Part shown: positions 53,270 to 61,147 of the stretch, in pieces | How the letters are laid out: the number at the start of each line of letters is the position of its first letter | Numbering within the stretch: position 1 is the first letter of the stretch | NCBI RefSeq assembly: GCF_008639165.1 | Contig: NZ_CP029197.1 | Location: 248,001 to 312,000 of the forward strand | DNA length: 64,000 bases | Reading direction: 5' to 3' | From: Streptomyces venezuelae ATCC 10712 | GTDB lineage: Bacteria; Actinomycetota; Actinomycetes; Streptomycetales; Streptomycetaceae | Position numbers and translations under genes: made by a program | Notes under the pieces: model-generated | The model's database searches: none | Told to the model about the DNA's origin: nothing | The model's input: only the letters and a program-made list of their open reading frames with translations

Positions 53270-55249
53270 CTACGAGGCCGGGGCCGCGTTCCGCCAGACC
53301 GCCACGTCGAGCGTCAGGTACGTGCTGGGCGAGTCCTCCGGTGAGACGCCCCTGACCGTGACGAGGCCCATGTGGCCCGTCCCGGTGGTGACGCAGACCT
53401 GACGGCCCTGGGAGAGCCGGTTGACTTCCACGTTCTCGGTGAAGCGGGTCTCCGCGCGGCACACTTCGAGGGAGCCCGTCTGCCCGGGGTCGAGGAGCAC
53501 CAGGCTGCCGCCCTTGCTCTCGGCGTCGAGGTAGCCACCGGTGTCGTAGGAGAGTTCGTAGCCGCCGTCCTCGCCCTTCTGGGGCCGCAGCGTCTCGTCC
53601 CCGAAGGTCAGGTGGTACCCGGCGACGAGGTTGATGTTCTTGGTTTCGGCGGCCGTGGGGTCGGCCGCCGCCGGCGGCTTCGCGCTCGGCGTGCCGCTGG
53701 TACCGCTGCTGCCGCCACTGCCGCCGGTGCCCGTGGTCGCCGAGGTCGCCGGTGCCCCGGTGGTCGCCGGTGCGCCGGTGCCGCTCGGCTTGTCGCTGCC
53801 CGAGGCGTTCGGCTGCCCCTTGTCCTTCAGGAGCGTGTAGGCCGTCACACCGCCCACGGCACCGAAGGCGAGCACCGCCGCGACGGCGATGAGCAGGCCC
53901 TTCTTGGCCGAGCTCCGCGGACGGCCGGGCGGCGTGGACATCGGCCCGCCCGGGGCTCCGGGGTGCTGGTACGGGTACGGGCCCTGCGCGTGCGGGTAGG
54001 CGTGGGTCGGCGCGGTGTGCGGCGCTCCCGTGTGGACCGGTCCGGTGTGGGCCGCCGCTGCCGCGTGGGTCGGCGCGGTGTGGGCCGGTGCGGCGTGCGT
54101 CGGTGCTGCGGTCGGTGCCGGCGGGCCGTACGGGCCGGGCGGCGGAGTCGCCTGGTGGCCTGGGCCGTAGGCGCCGGGCGGGGCGGCCGGCGGGGCCGGG
54201 GTCGCCGGGCCGGACGGCGCGGTGGGCGAGTAGGCCGCGCCGGGGGCGGGCGGCCCGGCCGGGGCGGTGGGCGTATACCCGGCGACGGGTGCGGTCGTCG
54301 GGGGCGGCGGGGTCTGGACCGGCGCCGGGGCGGCGGCGCGCGCCGTGATGTCGGCGGAGACCGCACCCGGCAGCCAGTCCTCGGGGCGGCGGAGCACCGT
54401 CGAGGCGTTCGCCTCCTGGCAGAGCCGGATGATCTCGGCCAGCGTCGGCCGCGCCTCGGGGTCCTTGGCGAGGCACCGGGTGACCAGCTCGCTCAGGCGC
54501 TCCGGGACCGCGCTCAGGTCCGGCTCCTCGTGCACGATCCGGTAGAGGACGCCGTGCGAGGTGCCCTCGCCGAAGGCCGGGACTCCGGTCGACGCGTACG
54601 CCGCGACCTGCCCCAGCGCGAAGACGTCGGTGGCCGGGGTGACCTTGCGGCCGGCGGCCTGCTCGGGCGCCATGAACGACGGGGTGCCGATGGTGACTCC
54701 GCTGCCGGTGAGCGAGGTCGCGTCGGCCGCGTGGGCGATGCCGAAGTCGATGACCCGGGGTCCGTCGGCGGCGAGCAGCACGTTCGACGGCTTGAGGTCG
54801 CGGTGGACGATCCCGGCGCCGTGGATGACGTGCAGGGCCTCGGCCATGCCGGCGACGAGCAGCAGCACCGTCTCGACGGGCAGCGCTCCGTGCGCGACGA
54901 CCGCGTCGGCGAGCGAGGGGCCCGGGACGTAGGCGGTGGCCAGCCAGGGCTGCGCGCCCTCGGGGTCGGCGTCGATCACGGGCGCGGTGAACAGCCCCTG
55001 GACGCGCTGCGCGGAGCGCACCTCCTGGGCGAAGCGGCGGCGGAACTCCGCGTCCTCGCCGAACTCCGGGCGGATCAGTTTGATCGCGACCGGACGGCCG
55101 CCGGGCGTGTACGACAGGTACACCTTGCCCATGCCGCCCGCGCCCAGCTTCGCTGCGAGGCGGTACCCCGCGACGGTGGTGGGATCGTCCGTCGCGAGAG
55201 GCTGGAAGACCTCTCCCGCGCCACCCCGACCCGACTGCTGACCACTCAT
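53270..55249 (-). CDS. membrane Ser/Thr protein kinase (PknB-like, no PASTA)
   Basis: The 659-aa protein has a Hanks-type kinase domain at ~25-290. It shows the Gly-rich loop GAGGMGKVYL, Lys57 in Val-Ala-Ile-Lys, catalytic HRDLKPSN (149-156) and DFGIAH (~168). A ~150-residue Pro/Ala/Thr/Gly/His-rich linker follows (many Pro-Thr-His-Ala repeats), then one membrane helix (~455-477) and a soluble extracellular C-terminal domain. ATG 55249 is set by the kinase N-terminus, with GGGGAGA upstream. The extracellular part is not PASTA, so a different signal is sensed. The end is one base from the pentapeptide-repeat gene. Confidence 0.9.
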   Translation of the reverse strand: MSGQQSGRGGAGEVFQPLATDDPTTVAGYRLAAKLGAGGMGKVYLSYTPGGRPVAIKLIRPEFGEDAEFRRRFAQEVRSAQRVQGLFTAPVIDADPEGAQPWLATAYVPGPSLADAVVAHGALPVETVLLLVAGMAEALHVIHGAGIVHRDLKPSNVLLAADGPRVIDFGIAHAADATSLTGSGVTIGTPSFMAPEQAAGRKVTPATDVFALGQVAAYASTGVPAFGEGTSHGVLYRIVHEEPDLSAVPERLSELVTRCLAKDPEARPTLAEIIRLCQEANASTVLRRPEDWLPGAVSADITARAAAPAPVQTPPPPTTAPVAGYTPTAPAGPPAPGAAYSPTAPSGPATPAPPAAPPGAYGPGHQATPPPGPYGPPAPTAAPTHAAPAHTAPTHAAAAAHTGPVHTGAPHTAPTHAYPHAQGPYPYQHPGAPGGPMSTPPGRPRSSAKKGLLIAVAAVLAFGAVGGVTAYTLLKDKGQPNASGSDKPSGTGAPATTGAPATSATTGTGGSGGSSGTSGTPSAKPPAAADPTAAETKNINLVAGYHLTFGDETLRPQKGEDGGYELSYDTGGYLDAESKGGSLVLLDPGQTGSLEVCRAETRFTENVEVNRLSQGRQVCVTTGTGHMGLVTVRGVSPEDSPSTYLTLDVAVWRNAAPAS

Positions 55250-55352
55250 GTACCCGTGTCTCCCCACGCAGACCTCTGTTGCCGGACGGCACCCTACCGT
55301 CACCGGGGCCCGCGCCTGCCGCGCGCCCTGGGGCCGGTCCGACGGCGGTCCG

Positions 55353-56129
55353 TCAACCGCCGTACGTGTAGGGGGTCGTGGTGGAGAGTGTGTGGAATCC
55401 GAGGCGGTGGAGGATGGGCCGGCTGGTGTCGGCGGCGTCGACCTGGACGTAGCGGTGGCCGCGTTCGGCGGCGATCCGGGCGCGGTGGGCGACGAGGGCG
55501 CGGTAGAGGCCCCGGCCGCGCCAGGCCTCGACGGTGCCGCCGCCCCAGAGTCCGGCGAAGTCGGTGCCGGGGCAGAGTTCGAGGCGGGCGGCGCTGACGG
55601 GTTCGCCGTCGGCGAGGGCGACGACGGCGGTGACGGTGTCGGGGTCGGCGGCGAGCCGGTCCAGGAGCTGGCGTCCGATGTGGGCGGAGTCGGTGCCGAA
55701 GGCGCGCTCGTGGACCTCGACCACCTGCCGTACGCCCGTCTCGTCGGTGACGGCGCGGAGTTCGACCCCTTCCGGCAGCGGTACGTCGTGGGGCAGTGCG
55801 GTGGCCTCGGCGGCCATCAGGGTCTCGGGGGCCTCGGCGGTGAAGCCCGCGGCGAGGAGCCGGTCGCCGAGGTCGGCGGGGGTGTCGTGGGCGTACAGCT
55901 TCCATTCGAAGGACAGGCCCTCGGCCCGGTAGTGGGCGAGCTGTTCGGCGATGGCCCGGTCGGCGCCGGAGGCGTCGAGCCCGGACCAGAGGACGCCGTT
56001 CCAGGCGTGCGCGGGTCCGGTCTGGCGGACGACGTCGCCGACCCGCTCGACGCGGCAGCCGGGCCCGTCGGGGCGGGCCTCGCGGCGCAGTTGGCGGTCG
56101 TAGAGGTCACGGAGGTGCTGGGGTTCCAT
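55353..56129 (-). CDS. GNAT-family acetyltransferase, long form
   Basis: The 258-aa protein has a ~110-residue N-terminal part and a C-terminal GNAT domain with the acetyl-CoA loop Ala-Trp-Arg-Gly-Arg-Gly-Leu-Tyr-Arg-Ala-Leu (~residue 205) and a Val-Gln-Val-Asp-Ala strand. The layout fits two-domain or degenerate double-GNAT proteins of Streptomyces. It is 22 bp below the cupin gene and 31 bp further lies P450, all on the minus strand, so these three may be one operon. Confidence 0.83.
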   Translation of the reverse strand: MEPQHLRDLYDRQLRREARPDGPGCRVERVGDVVRQTGPAHAWNGVLWSGLDASGADRAIAEQLAHYRAEGLSFEWKLYAHDTPADLGDRLLAAGFTAEAPETLMAAEATALPHDVPLPEGVELRAVTDETGVRQVVEVHERAFGTDSAHIGRQLLDRLAADPDTVTAVVALADGEPVSAARLELCPGTDFAGLWGGGTVEAWRGRGLYRALVAHRARIAAERGHRYVQVDAADTSRPILHRLGFHTLSTTTPYTYGG

Positions 56130-56151
56130 GCGGCCACTTCAACACCCCTGG

Positions 56152-56721
56152 TCAGCGGCCCGCAACGGGATTTTCCCGGACGCCGGCGTCGTGCCGGAGC
56201 GGGGTGATCTGGTCGATGTCGTAGCGGATGCGGAGCGCCTCGACGGCGGCGTGGTCGACCTCGCCGCCGGAGCCCAGGATGTCCATGAGTTCCTCGAAGT
56301 ACCGCTCGTGGTCGGGCGGGGGCGAGGCCTGGAAGAGCATGCGGACGGGGTCGCCGGTGGGGTTGGCGAAGGCGTGCGGGCAGCCGGGCGGCACCAGGAT
56401 GAGGGTGCCGGCGGTGGCGCGTACGGCCCGCTGGCCGGAGGGGGACTCCCACTCCCGCCAGCTGTCCTTGGTGCGGACGAGCGGTTCGAAGGCGAGGACG
56501 TCGAGTTCGCCCTCCAGGACGTAGAAGAGTTCCTCGCTGTGGCCGTGCGCGTGGGCGCCGACGTCGAAGCCGGGCGGGACGACGACCTCGAAGGTGGAGG
56601 CGGTACGGGTGTGCTCGCCGGTCACCTTGAAGGTGACGTGCTGGGCGGCGGTGGTGAGGGTCTTTCCGTGGCCGGGTGGCACGATGAGGCCGCCGCCCGG
56701 TCCGATGGCGGTGGCTGTCAC
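56152..56721 (-). CDS. cupin-domain protein in a P450 operon
   Basis: The 189-aa single-cupin protein has motif 1 Gly-Ala-His-Ala-His-Gly-His-Ser-Glu-Glu with Glu-Gly-Glu-Leu, and motif 2 Pro-Pro-Gly-Cys-Pro-His-Ala-Phe-Ala-Asn. The His/Glu set can bind Fe, Ni or Mn, so an oxygenase or isomerase role is possible. It lies 31 bp downstream of the P450 stop and 22 bp upstream of the GNAT gene on the same strand. Its job is likely tied to the P450 substrate. Confidence 0.82.
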   Translation of the reverse strand: MTATAIGPGGGLIVPPGHGKTLTTAAQHVTFKVTGEHTRTASTFEVVVPPGFDVGAHAHGHSEELFYVLEGELDVLAFEPLVRTKDSWREWESPSGQRAVRATAGTLILVPPGCPHAFANPTGDPVRMLFQASPPPDHERYFEELMDILGSGGEVDHAAVEALRIRYDIDQITPLRHDAGVRENPVAGR

Positions 56722-56752
56722 GGGGTGCGGGTTCCTCTCACGGGGCGCCCGG

Positions 56753-57973
56753 TCACCAGGTGACCGGAAGGGTCTCGGGGCCGCGGATGAGGGCGCCGCG
56801 CTGCCAGCGCAGCTGGTCCTCGGGGACGGCGAGCCGCAGGTTCGGGAAGCGGGTCCACAGCGTGTCGACGAGGATCTCCGACTCGATGCGGGCGAGGGCG
56901 GAGCCGGGGCAGTAGTGGGGGCCGTGGCCGAAGGCGACGTGGGGGTTGTACGCGCGGTCGAAGTCGAGCCGCTCGGGGTCGGGGAAGACGGCGGGGTCGC
57001 GGTTGGCCGTCAGGTAGGAGACGTAGACGGGGTCGCCGGAGGGGATGGTGACCCCGCCGACCTCGACGTCCTCCAGGGCGATCCGGGAGAGGCCGACGGC
57101 GTTGCGGTGCGGGATGTAGCGGAGGAGCTCGTCGACGGCCTGGGGGACGAGCTCCGGCTCCGCGCGCAGCCGGGCGAGGTGCTCGGGGTGGGTGAGCAGC
57201 GCGTACACCATGTTGGCGCTGTTGTTCCGGACGGCGTGGGCGCCGCCGATCTGGATGAGGACGGCGAGGCCGACGGCCTCGTGCTCGGTGAGGGTGTCGT
57301 CGTCGACGGCGTCGGCGAGGACGGCGGCGAGGGTCTCCTTGCCGGTGCCGTGGTTGCGGCCGATGAGTTCGGTGAAGTACCGGCCCATCTCGGCCTTGGC
57401 CGTCTCGCTGGCCTCCCGGCCGGCGCCGGCCGAGATGATGGTGTCGGACCAGTGGGCCATCAGCGGCTGGTCGCCCTCGGGGACGCCCATGAGTTCGCTG
57501 ACCATGGCGAGGGGGAAGGGGCGGTTGACGAGCTCCATGAGGTCGGCGGGCGCGCCGTGCTCCTCGACCCGGTCGAGGAGCCGGTCCATGACGTCCTGGG
57601 CGTGGTCGCGCAGGGAGCGCAGGGCGCGGGCGCTGAAGGCGCGGGCGACGACGCGGCGCATCCGGGTGTGGTCCGGCGGGTCGGCGAAGCCGACGGCGCC
57701 CTCCATCGGGATGAAGTGGGGGGCTACGCGGGTGATGGAACGGCCCCAGACGGCCTGGCGGCTGAAGCGCGGGTCGACGGAGACGAACTTGACGTCCTCG
57801 TAGCGGGTGACGAGCCAGGCGTGGCCTTCGCCGTGCGGCAGCCGGACGCGGGTGACGGGGTCCTCGTGCAGCAGTTTGGCGAGCAGCGGGTCGAAGTCGA
57901 GGCCGGTGAGGTCGGGGACGGCCCAGAAGTGGACCTGGGGGGTGTCGGGGTCGTTGGTCGTGGTGGTGGTCAC
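56753..57973 (-). CDS. cytochrome P450 with an altered I-helix
   Basis: The 406-aa P450 has the ExxR motif (Glu-Leu-Leu-Arg) and the heme-thiolate signature FGHGPHYCPG with Cys355. In the oxygen-activating I-helix (~residue 240), the usual Ala-Gly-x-Asp/Glu-Thr is replaced by Ile-Gly-Gly-Ala-His-Ala-Val-Arg-Asn-Asn-Ser, without the acid-alcohol pair. GTG 57973 fits the typical start, with AAGGGTGG upstream. It is the first gene of the presumptive P450-cupin-GNAT unit and diverges from the phenylacetate-CoA ligase gene. No ferredoxin gene is adjacent. Confidence 0.9.
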   Translation of the reverse strand: MTTTTTNDPDTPQVHFWAVPDLTGLDFDPLLAKLLHEDPVTRVRLPHGEGHAWLVTRYEDVKFVSVDPRFSRQAVWGRSITRVAPHFIPMEGAVGFADPPDHTRMRRVVARAFSARALRSLRDHAQDVMDRLLDRVEEHGAPADLMELVNRPFPLAMVSELMGVPEGDQPLMAHWSDTIISAGAGREASETAKAEMGRYFTELIGRNHGTGKETLAAVLADAVDDDTLTEHEAVGLAVLIQIGGAHAVRNNSANMVYALLTHPEHLARLRAEPELVPQAVDELLRYIPHRNAVGLSRIALEDVEVGGVTIPSGDPVYVSYLTANRDPAVFPDPERLDFDRAYNPHVAFGHGPHYCPGSALARIESEILVDTLWTRFPNLRLAVPEDQLRWQRGALIRGPETLPVTW

Positions 57974-58121
57974 GGGGCCACCCTTCCCCGCGGAAGCTGC
58001 CCGCCTTGCCCGGATCCGCCCAAAACACCCCAAGGTGTGATGGGGGCAGGAGCCGGGAACCTTGCTCCGCCCCCTTGCCAACCCCCGGGGGCCTCCGGAT
58101 TTACTGACCCCGAACGGATCT

Positions 58122-58135
58122 ACCGAATGATCGGT
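58122..58135. promoter_or_regulatory. palindromic operator upstream of the phenylacetate-CoA ligase gene
   Basis: ACCGA and TCGGT flank a 4-bp ATGA centre, 32 bp before ATG 58168. The region between it and the P450 start (57974-58121) is otherwise free of obvious elements. A TetR-type phenylacetyl-CoA sensor would bind a dyad of this kind; the identity is inferred. Confidence 0.5.
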
Positions 58136-58167
58136 CGTCCGTTTTAGGACCGTGGAGGAGTGGCGCG

Positions 58168-59457
58168 ATGACGGAACGGCTGGACAGCGGCGAGCGGCTC
58201 GGGCGCGAGGAGCTGAGGGCGCTCCAGCTGGAACGGCTGCGCGCGAGCCTGCGCCACGCGTACGAGAACGTGGACTTCTACCGGCACTCCTTCGACGCGG
58301 CCGGGGTGCGCCCCGACGACTGCCGTACGCTCGCGGACCTGGCCCGCTTCCCCTTCACCGCCAAGGCCGACCTCCGCGACCACTACCCCTTCGGGATGTT
58401 CGCCGTCGACCAGTCCCGGATCCGGCGCATCCACGCCTCCAGCGGCACCACGGGCCGGCCGACCGTCGTCGGCTACACGGACGGCGACCTCGACCTGTGG
58501 GCCGACGTCGTCGCCCGCTCGCTGCGCGCCGCCGGCGCCCGCCCCGGACACAAGGTCCACGTGGCGTACGGCTACGGCCTGTTCACCGGCGGACTCGGCG
58601 CGCACTACGGCGCGGAGCGCCTGGGCTGCACGGTGATCCCCGCCTCGGGCGGCATGACGGCGCGCCAGGTGCAGCTCATCCAGGACTTCCGGCCCGAGAT
58701 CATCATGGTCACCCCCTCCTACATGCTGACGCTGCTCGACGAGTTCCGGCGGCAGGGCGTGGACCCGCGCTCGACCTCCCTGAAGGTGGGGGTCTTCGGG
58801 GCGGAGCCGTGGACGGAGTCGATGCGGAAGGAGATCGAGGAGGCCTTCGCGATCGACGCGGTCGACATCTACGGCCTGTCGGAGGTGATCGGCCCCGGCG
58901 TGGCGCAGGAGTGCGTGGAGACCAAGGACGGCCTGCACATCTGGGAGGACCACTTCTACCCGGAGATCGTGGACCCGTTCACCGGCGAGGTGCTGCCGGA
59001 CGGCGAGGAGGGGGAGCTGGTCTTCACCTCCCTCACCAAGGAGGCCATGCCGATCGTCCGCTACCGGACCCGCGACCTGACCCGGCTGCTGCCGGGCACC
59101 GCGCGGGTGTTCCGGCGGATGGAGAAGGTCACCGGCCGCAGCGACGACATGATCATCCTGCGCGGGGTGAACCTCTTCCCCACCCAGATCGAGGAGATCG
59201 TCCTGCGCACCCCGGCCGTCGCCCCGCACTTCCAGCTCCGGCTGACCCGCGAGGGCCGCCTCGACACCCTGACGGTCCGCGCGGAGGCCCGCGCGGGCGC
59301 GACGCCCGAGGAGCGGGCGGAGGCGGCGAGGACGATCGCGTCGGCGGTGAAGGACGGCATCGGCGTCTCGGTCGGGGTCGAGGTGGTCGACCCGGAGACC
59401 CTGGAGCGCTCGGTGGGCAAGATCAAGCGGATCGTGGACCTGCGGAAGCCGGAGTAG
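58168..59457 (+). CDS. paaK: phenylacetate-CoA ligase
   Basis: The 429-aa AMP-forming ligase has the PaaK-type P-loop SSGTTGRPT (91-99), then Tyr-Gly-Leu-Ser-Glu-Val, and the C-terminal Gly-Arg-Ser-Asp-Asp-Met-Ile-Ile-Leu-Arg-Gly-Val-Asn-Leu-Phe-Pro motif. It is the standard length. It converts phenylacetate, CoA and ATP to phenylacetyl-CoA, AMP and PPi, the entry step of aerobic phenylacetate degradation. GGAGGAG lies eight bases upstream of ATG 58168. No ring-oxygenase (paaABCDE) genes are in the window, so the rest of the pathway is elsewhere. Control at the ACCGA/TCGGT dyad is likely. Confidence 0.92.
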   Translation: MTERLDSGERLGREELRALQLERLRASLRHAYENVDFYRHSFDAAGVRPDDCRTLADLARFPFTAKADLRDHYPFGMFAVDQSRIRRIHASSGTTGRPTVVGYTDGDLDLWADVVARSLRAAGARPGHKVHVAYGYGLFTGGLGAHYGAERLGCTVIPASGGMTARQVQLIQDFRPEIIMVTPSYMLTLLDEFRRQGVDPRSTSLKVGVFGAEPWTESMRKEIEEAFAIDAVDIYGLSEVIGPGVAQECVETKDGLHIWEDHFYPEIVDPFTGEVLPDGEEGELVFTSLTKEAMPIVRYRTRDLTRLLPGTARVFRRMEKVTGRSDDMIILRGVNLFPTQIEEIVLRTPAVAPHFQLRLTREGRLDTLTVRAEARAGATPEERAEAARTIASAVKDGIGVSVGVEVVDPETLERSVGKIKRIVDLRKPE

Positions 59458-59485
59458 CCGGGGCCCGGCGCCGGAGCCGGTCGTC

Positions 59486-60991
59486 TCAGGCTCCCGCGTA
59501 CCGGTCGCGCAGTTCCCGCTTGAGGATCTTTCCGCTCGCGTTGCGCGGGAGTTCGGTGCGGAAGTGGATGCGCTTCGGGGCCTTGAAGTGGGCCAGCTTC
59601 TCGCGGGCGTGGGCGAGCAGTTCCTCCTCGGTGACCTCGCCGCGGGGGACGACCACCGCCGTGACCGCCTCGATCCAGCGCTCGTCGGGGAGGCCGATCA
59701 CGGCCACCTCGGCGACGCCGGGGTGGGTGTAGAGGGCGTCCTCGACCTGGCGGGAGGCGACGAGCACTCCCCCGGAGTTGATGACGTCCTTCACCCGGTC
59801 GACGATCGTGAGGTAGCCCTCGGCGTCGCGGACGGCGAGGTCGCCCGAGTGGAACCAGCCGCCCCGGAAGGCCGCCTCGGTCTCCTCGGACTTGCGCCAG
59901 TACCCCTCGCACAGCTGCGGGGAGCGGTAGACGATCTCGCCGGGGGTGCCGTCGGGGACGTCCTCGCCGTCCTCGTCGACGACCCGGGCCTCGACGTGGC
60001 GGACGGGGCGGCCGCACGACTCCATCCGGCCCTCGTGCTCCTCGGGGCCGAGGACGGTGGCGAGCGGGCCGATCTCCGACTGGCCGAAGCAGTTGAAGAA
60101 GCGCAGGCCGGGGAGGCGGGCGCGCAGCCGCTCCAGGACCGGTACGGGCATGATCGAGGCCCCGTAGTAGGCCTTGCGCAGGGCGGACAGGTCCCGGCTC
60201 GCGAAGTCGGGGTGGTTCGCGAGGCCGATCCAGACGGTCGGCGGGGCGAAGAGGCTGTCGGCGCGGCCGGTCTCGACGAGGTCGAACAGGACGGCCGGAT
60301 CGGGCCCGTCGACGAGGGTGTTCTCGGCGCCGACGGCCAGGTAGGGCAGCAGGAAGACGTGCGTCTGCGCCGAGTGGTAGAGCGGCAGCGCGTGCACCGG
60401 CCGGTCGTCCTCGCGCAGGTCGAGCGCCTCGATGGCGCTCGCGTACTCGTGGACCAGGGCGCGGTGGGTCATCATCGCGCCCTTGGGCAGGGCGGTGGTG
60501 CCGGAGGTGTAGAGCAGCTGGACGAGGTCCCGTGGGTCCCGGTCCGTGTCGTACGCCTCCGGTACGGCGAGCGCGTCCAGGAACGAGCCGGGCGCGTCCC
60601 GCAGCGCCGTGACCGTGAAGCCGTCCGGTACGCGCTCCGCCAGGGCCGGGTCGGCGAGCACGAGCGAGGTCTCCGACTGCTCCAGGAGGTACGCGAGGTC
60701 GTCGCCGGTCAGATGGTGGTTGACCGGCACGTGGACCAGTCCGGCCCGCGCGCAGGCGAGGAACGCGATGAGGTACGCGTCCGAGTTGTGCCCGTAGGTG
60801 GCGACCCGGGCGGACGCGGGAAGGCCCAGGTGGTGCGGCTCCCGCAGGACGGCCGCGGCGGTGGAGACGGCCGTGTCCAGCTCGGCGTACGTCCAGGTCC
60901 GGTCGGCGTAGCGGAGGGCGATCCGGTCGGGGACGCGCTGGGCGGTCGTGCGCAGGACACCGTCGACGGCGCTGCTCAGGAGTCGGTCCAT
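59486..60991 (-). CDS. acyl-CoA synthetase
   Basis: The 501-aa AMP-forming ligase has the P-loop YTSGTTALPKG (161-171), Gln-Ser-Glu-Ile adenylate loop, the Asp-Leu-Ala-Val-Arg-Asp core and the C-terminal catalytic Lys in Ala-Ser-Gly-Lys-Ile-Leu-Lys. The family covers fatty-acyl and aryl-CoA ligases. Start ATG 60991 has GAGGAT upstream; ATG 61012 is an alternative. It converges on paaK with 28 bp between stops and diverges from the secreted acylase gene. It may activate acids freed by that acylase, which is an inference from position. Confidence 0.9.
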   Translation of the reverse strand: MDRLLSSAVDGVLRTTAQRVPDRIALRYADRTWTYAELDTAVSTAAAVLREPHHLGLPASARVATYGHNSDAYLIAFLACARAGLVHVPVNHHLTGDDLAYLLEQSETSLVLADPALAERVPDGFTVTALRDAPGSFLDALAVPEAYDTDRDPRDLVQLLYTSGTTALPKGAMMTHRALVHEYASAIEALDLREDDRPVHALPLYHSAQTHVFLLPYLAVGAENTLVDGPDPAVLFDLVETGRADSLFAPPTVWIGLANHPDFASRDLSALRKAYYGASIMPVPVLERLRARLPGLRFFNCFGQSEIGPLATVLGPEEHEGRMESCGRPVRHVEARVVDEDGEDVPDGTPGEIVYRSPQLCEGYWRKSEETEAAFRGGWFHSGDLAVRDAEGYLTIVDRVKDVINSGGVLVASRQVEDALYTHPGVAEVAVIGLPDERWIEAVTAVVVPRGEVTEEELLAHAREKLAHFKAPKRIHFRTELPRNASGKILKRELRDRYAGA

Positions 60992-61032
60992 GCGGTGATC
61001 CTCGGCGCGCATCGGGTGGCGGGTCAAGTACC

Positions 61033-61048
61033 GTGCGGCGCGCCGCAC
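61033..61048. promoter_or_regulatory. 16-bp perfect palindrome in the acyl-CoA synthetase/acylase divergent region
   Basis: GTGCGGCG is followed at once by CGCCGCAC. It is placed ~40 bp upstream of the acyl-CoA synthetase start and ~100 bp from the acylase TTG. A regulator site is possible. Confidence 0.4.
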
Positions 61049-61078
61049 ATGCCCGGACCTCGGATACCGAACGGGATG

Positions 61079-61108
61079 TTGACAAGGGGGCGCGCAGCTG
61101 GGTGCATG
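61079..61108 (+). promoter_or_regulatory. candidate promoter for the acylase gene
   Basis: A perfect TTGACA -35 box (61079-61084) is followed 18 bp later by TGCATG (61103-61108) as a weak -10. Transcription would begin ~30-35 bp before TTG 61148. Confidence 0.45.
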
Positions 61109-61147
61109 GTCCAACCCGCAGTGCACACCCGTCCGTTGGGAGGAACC

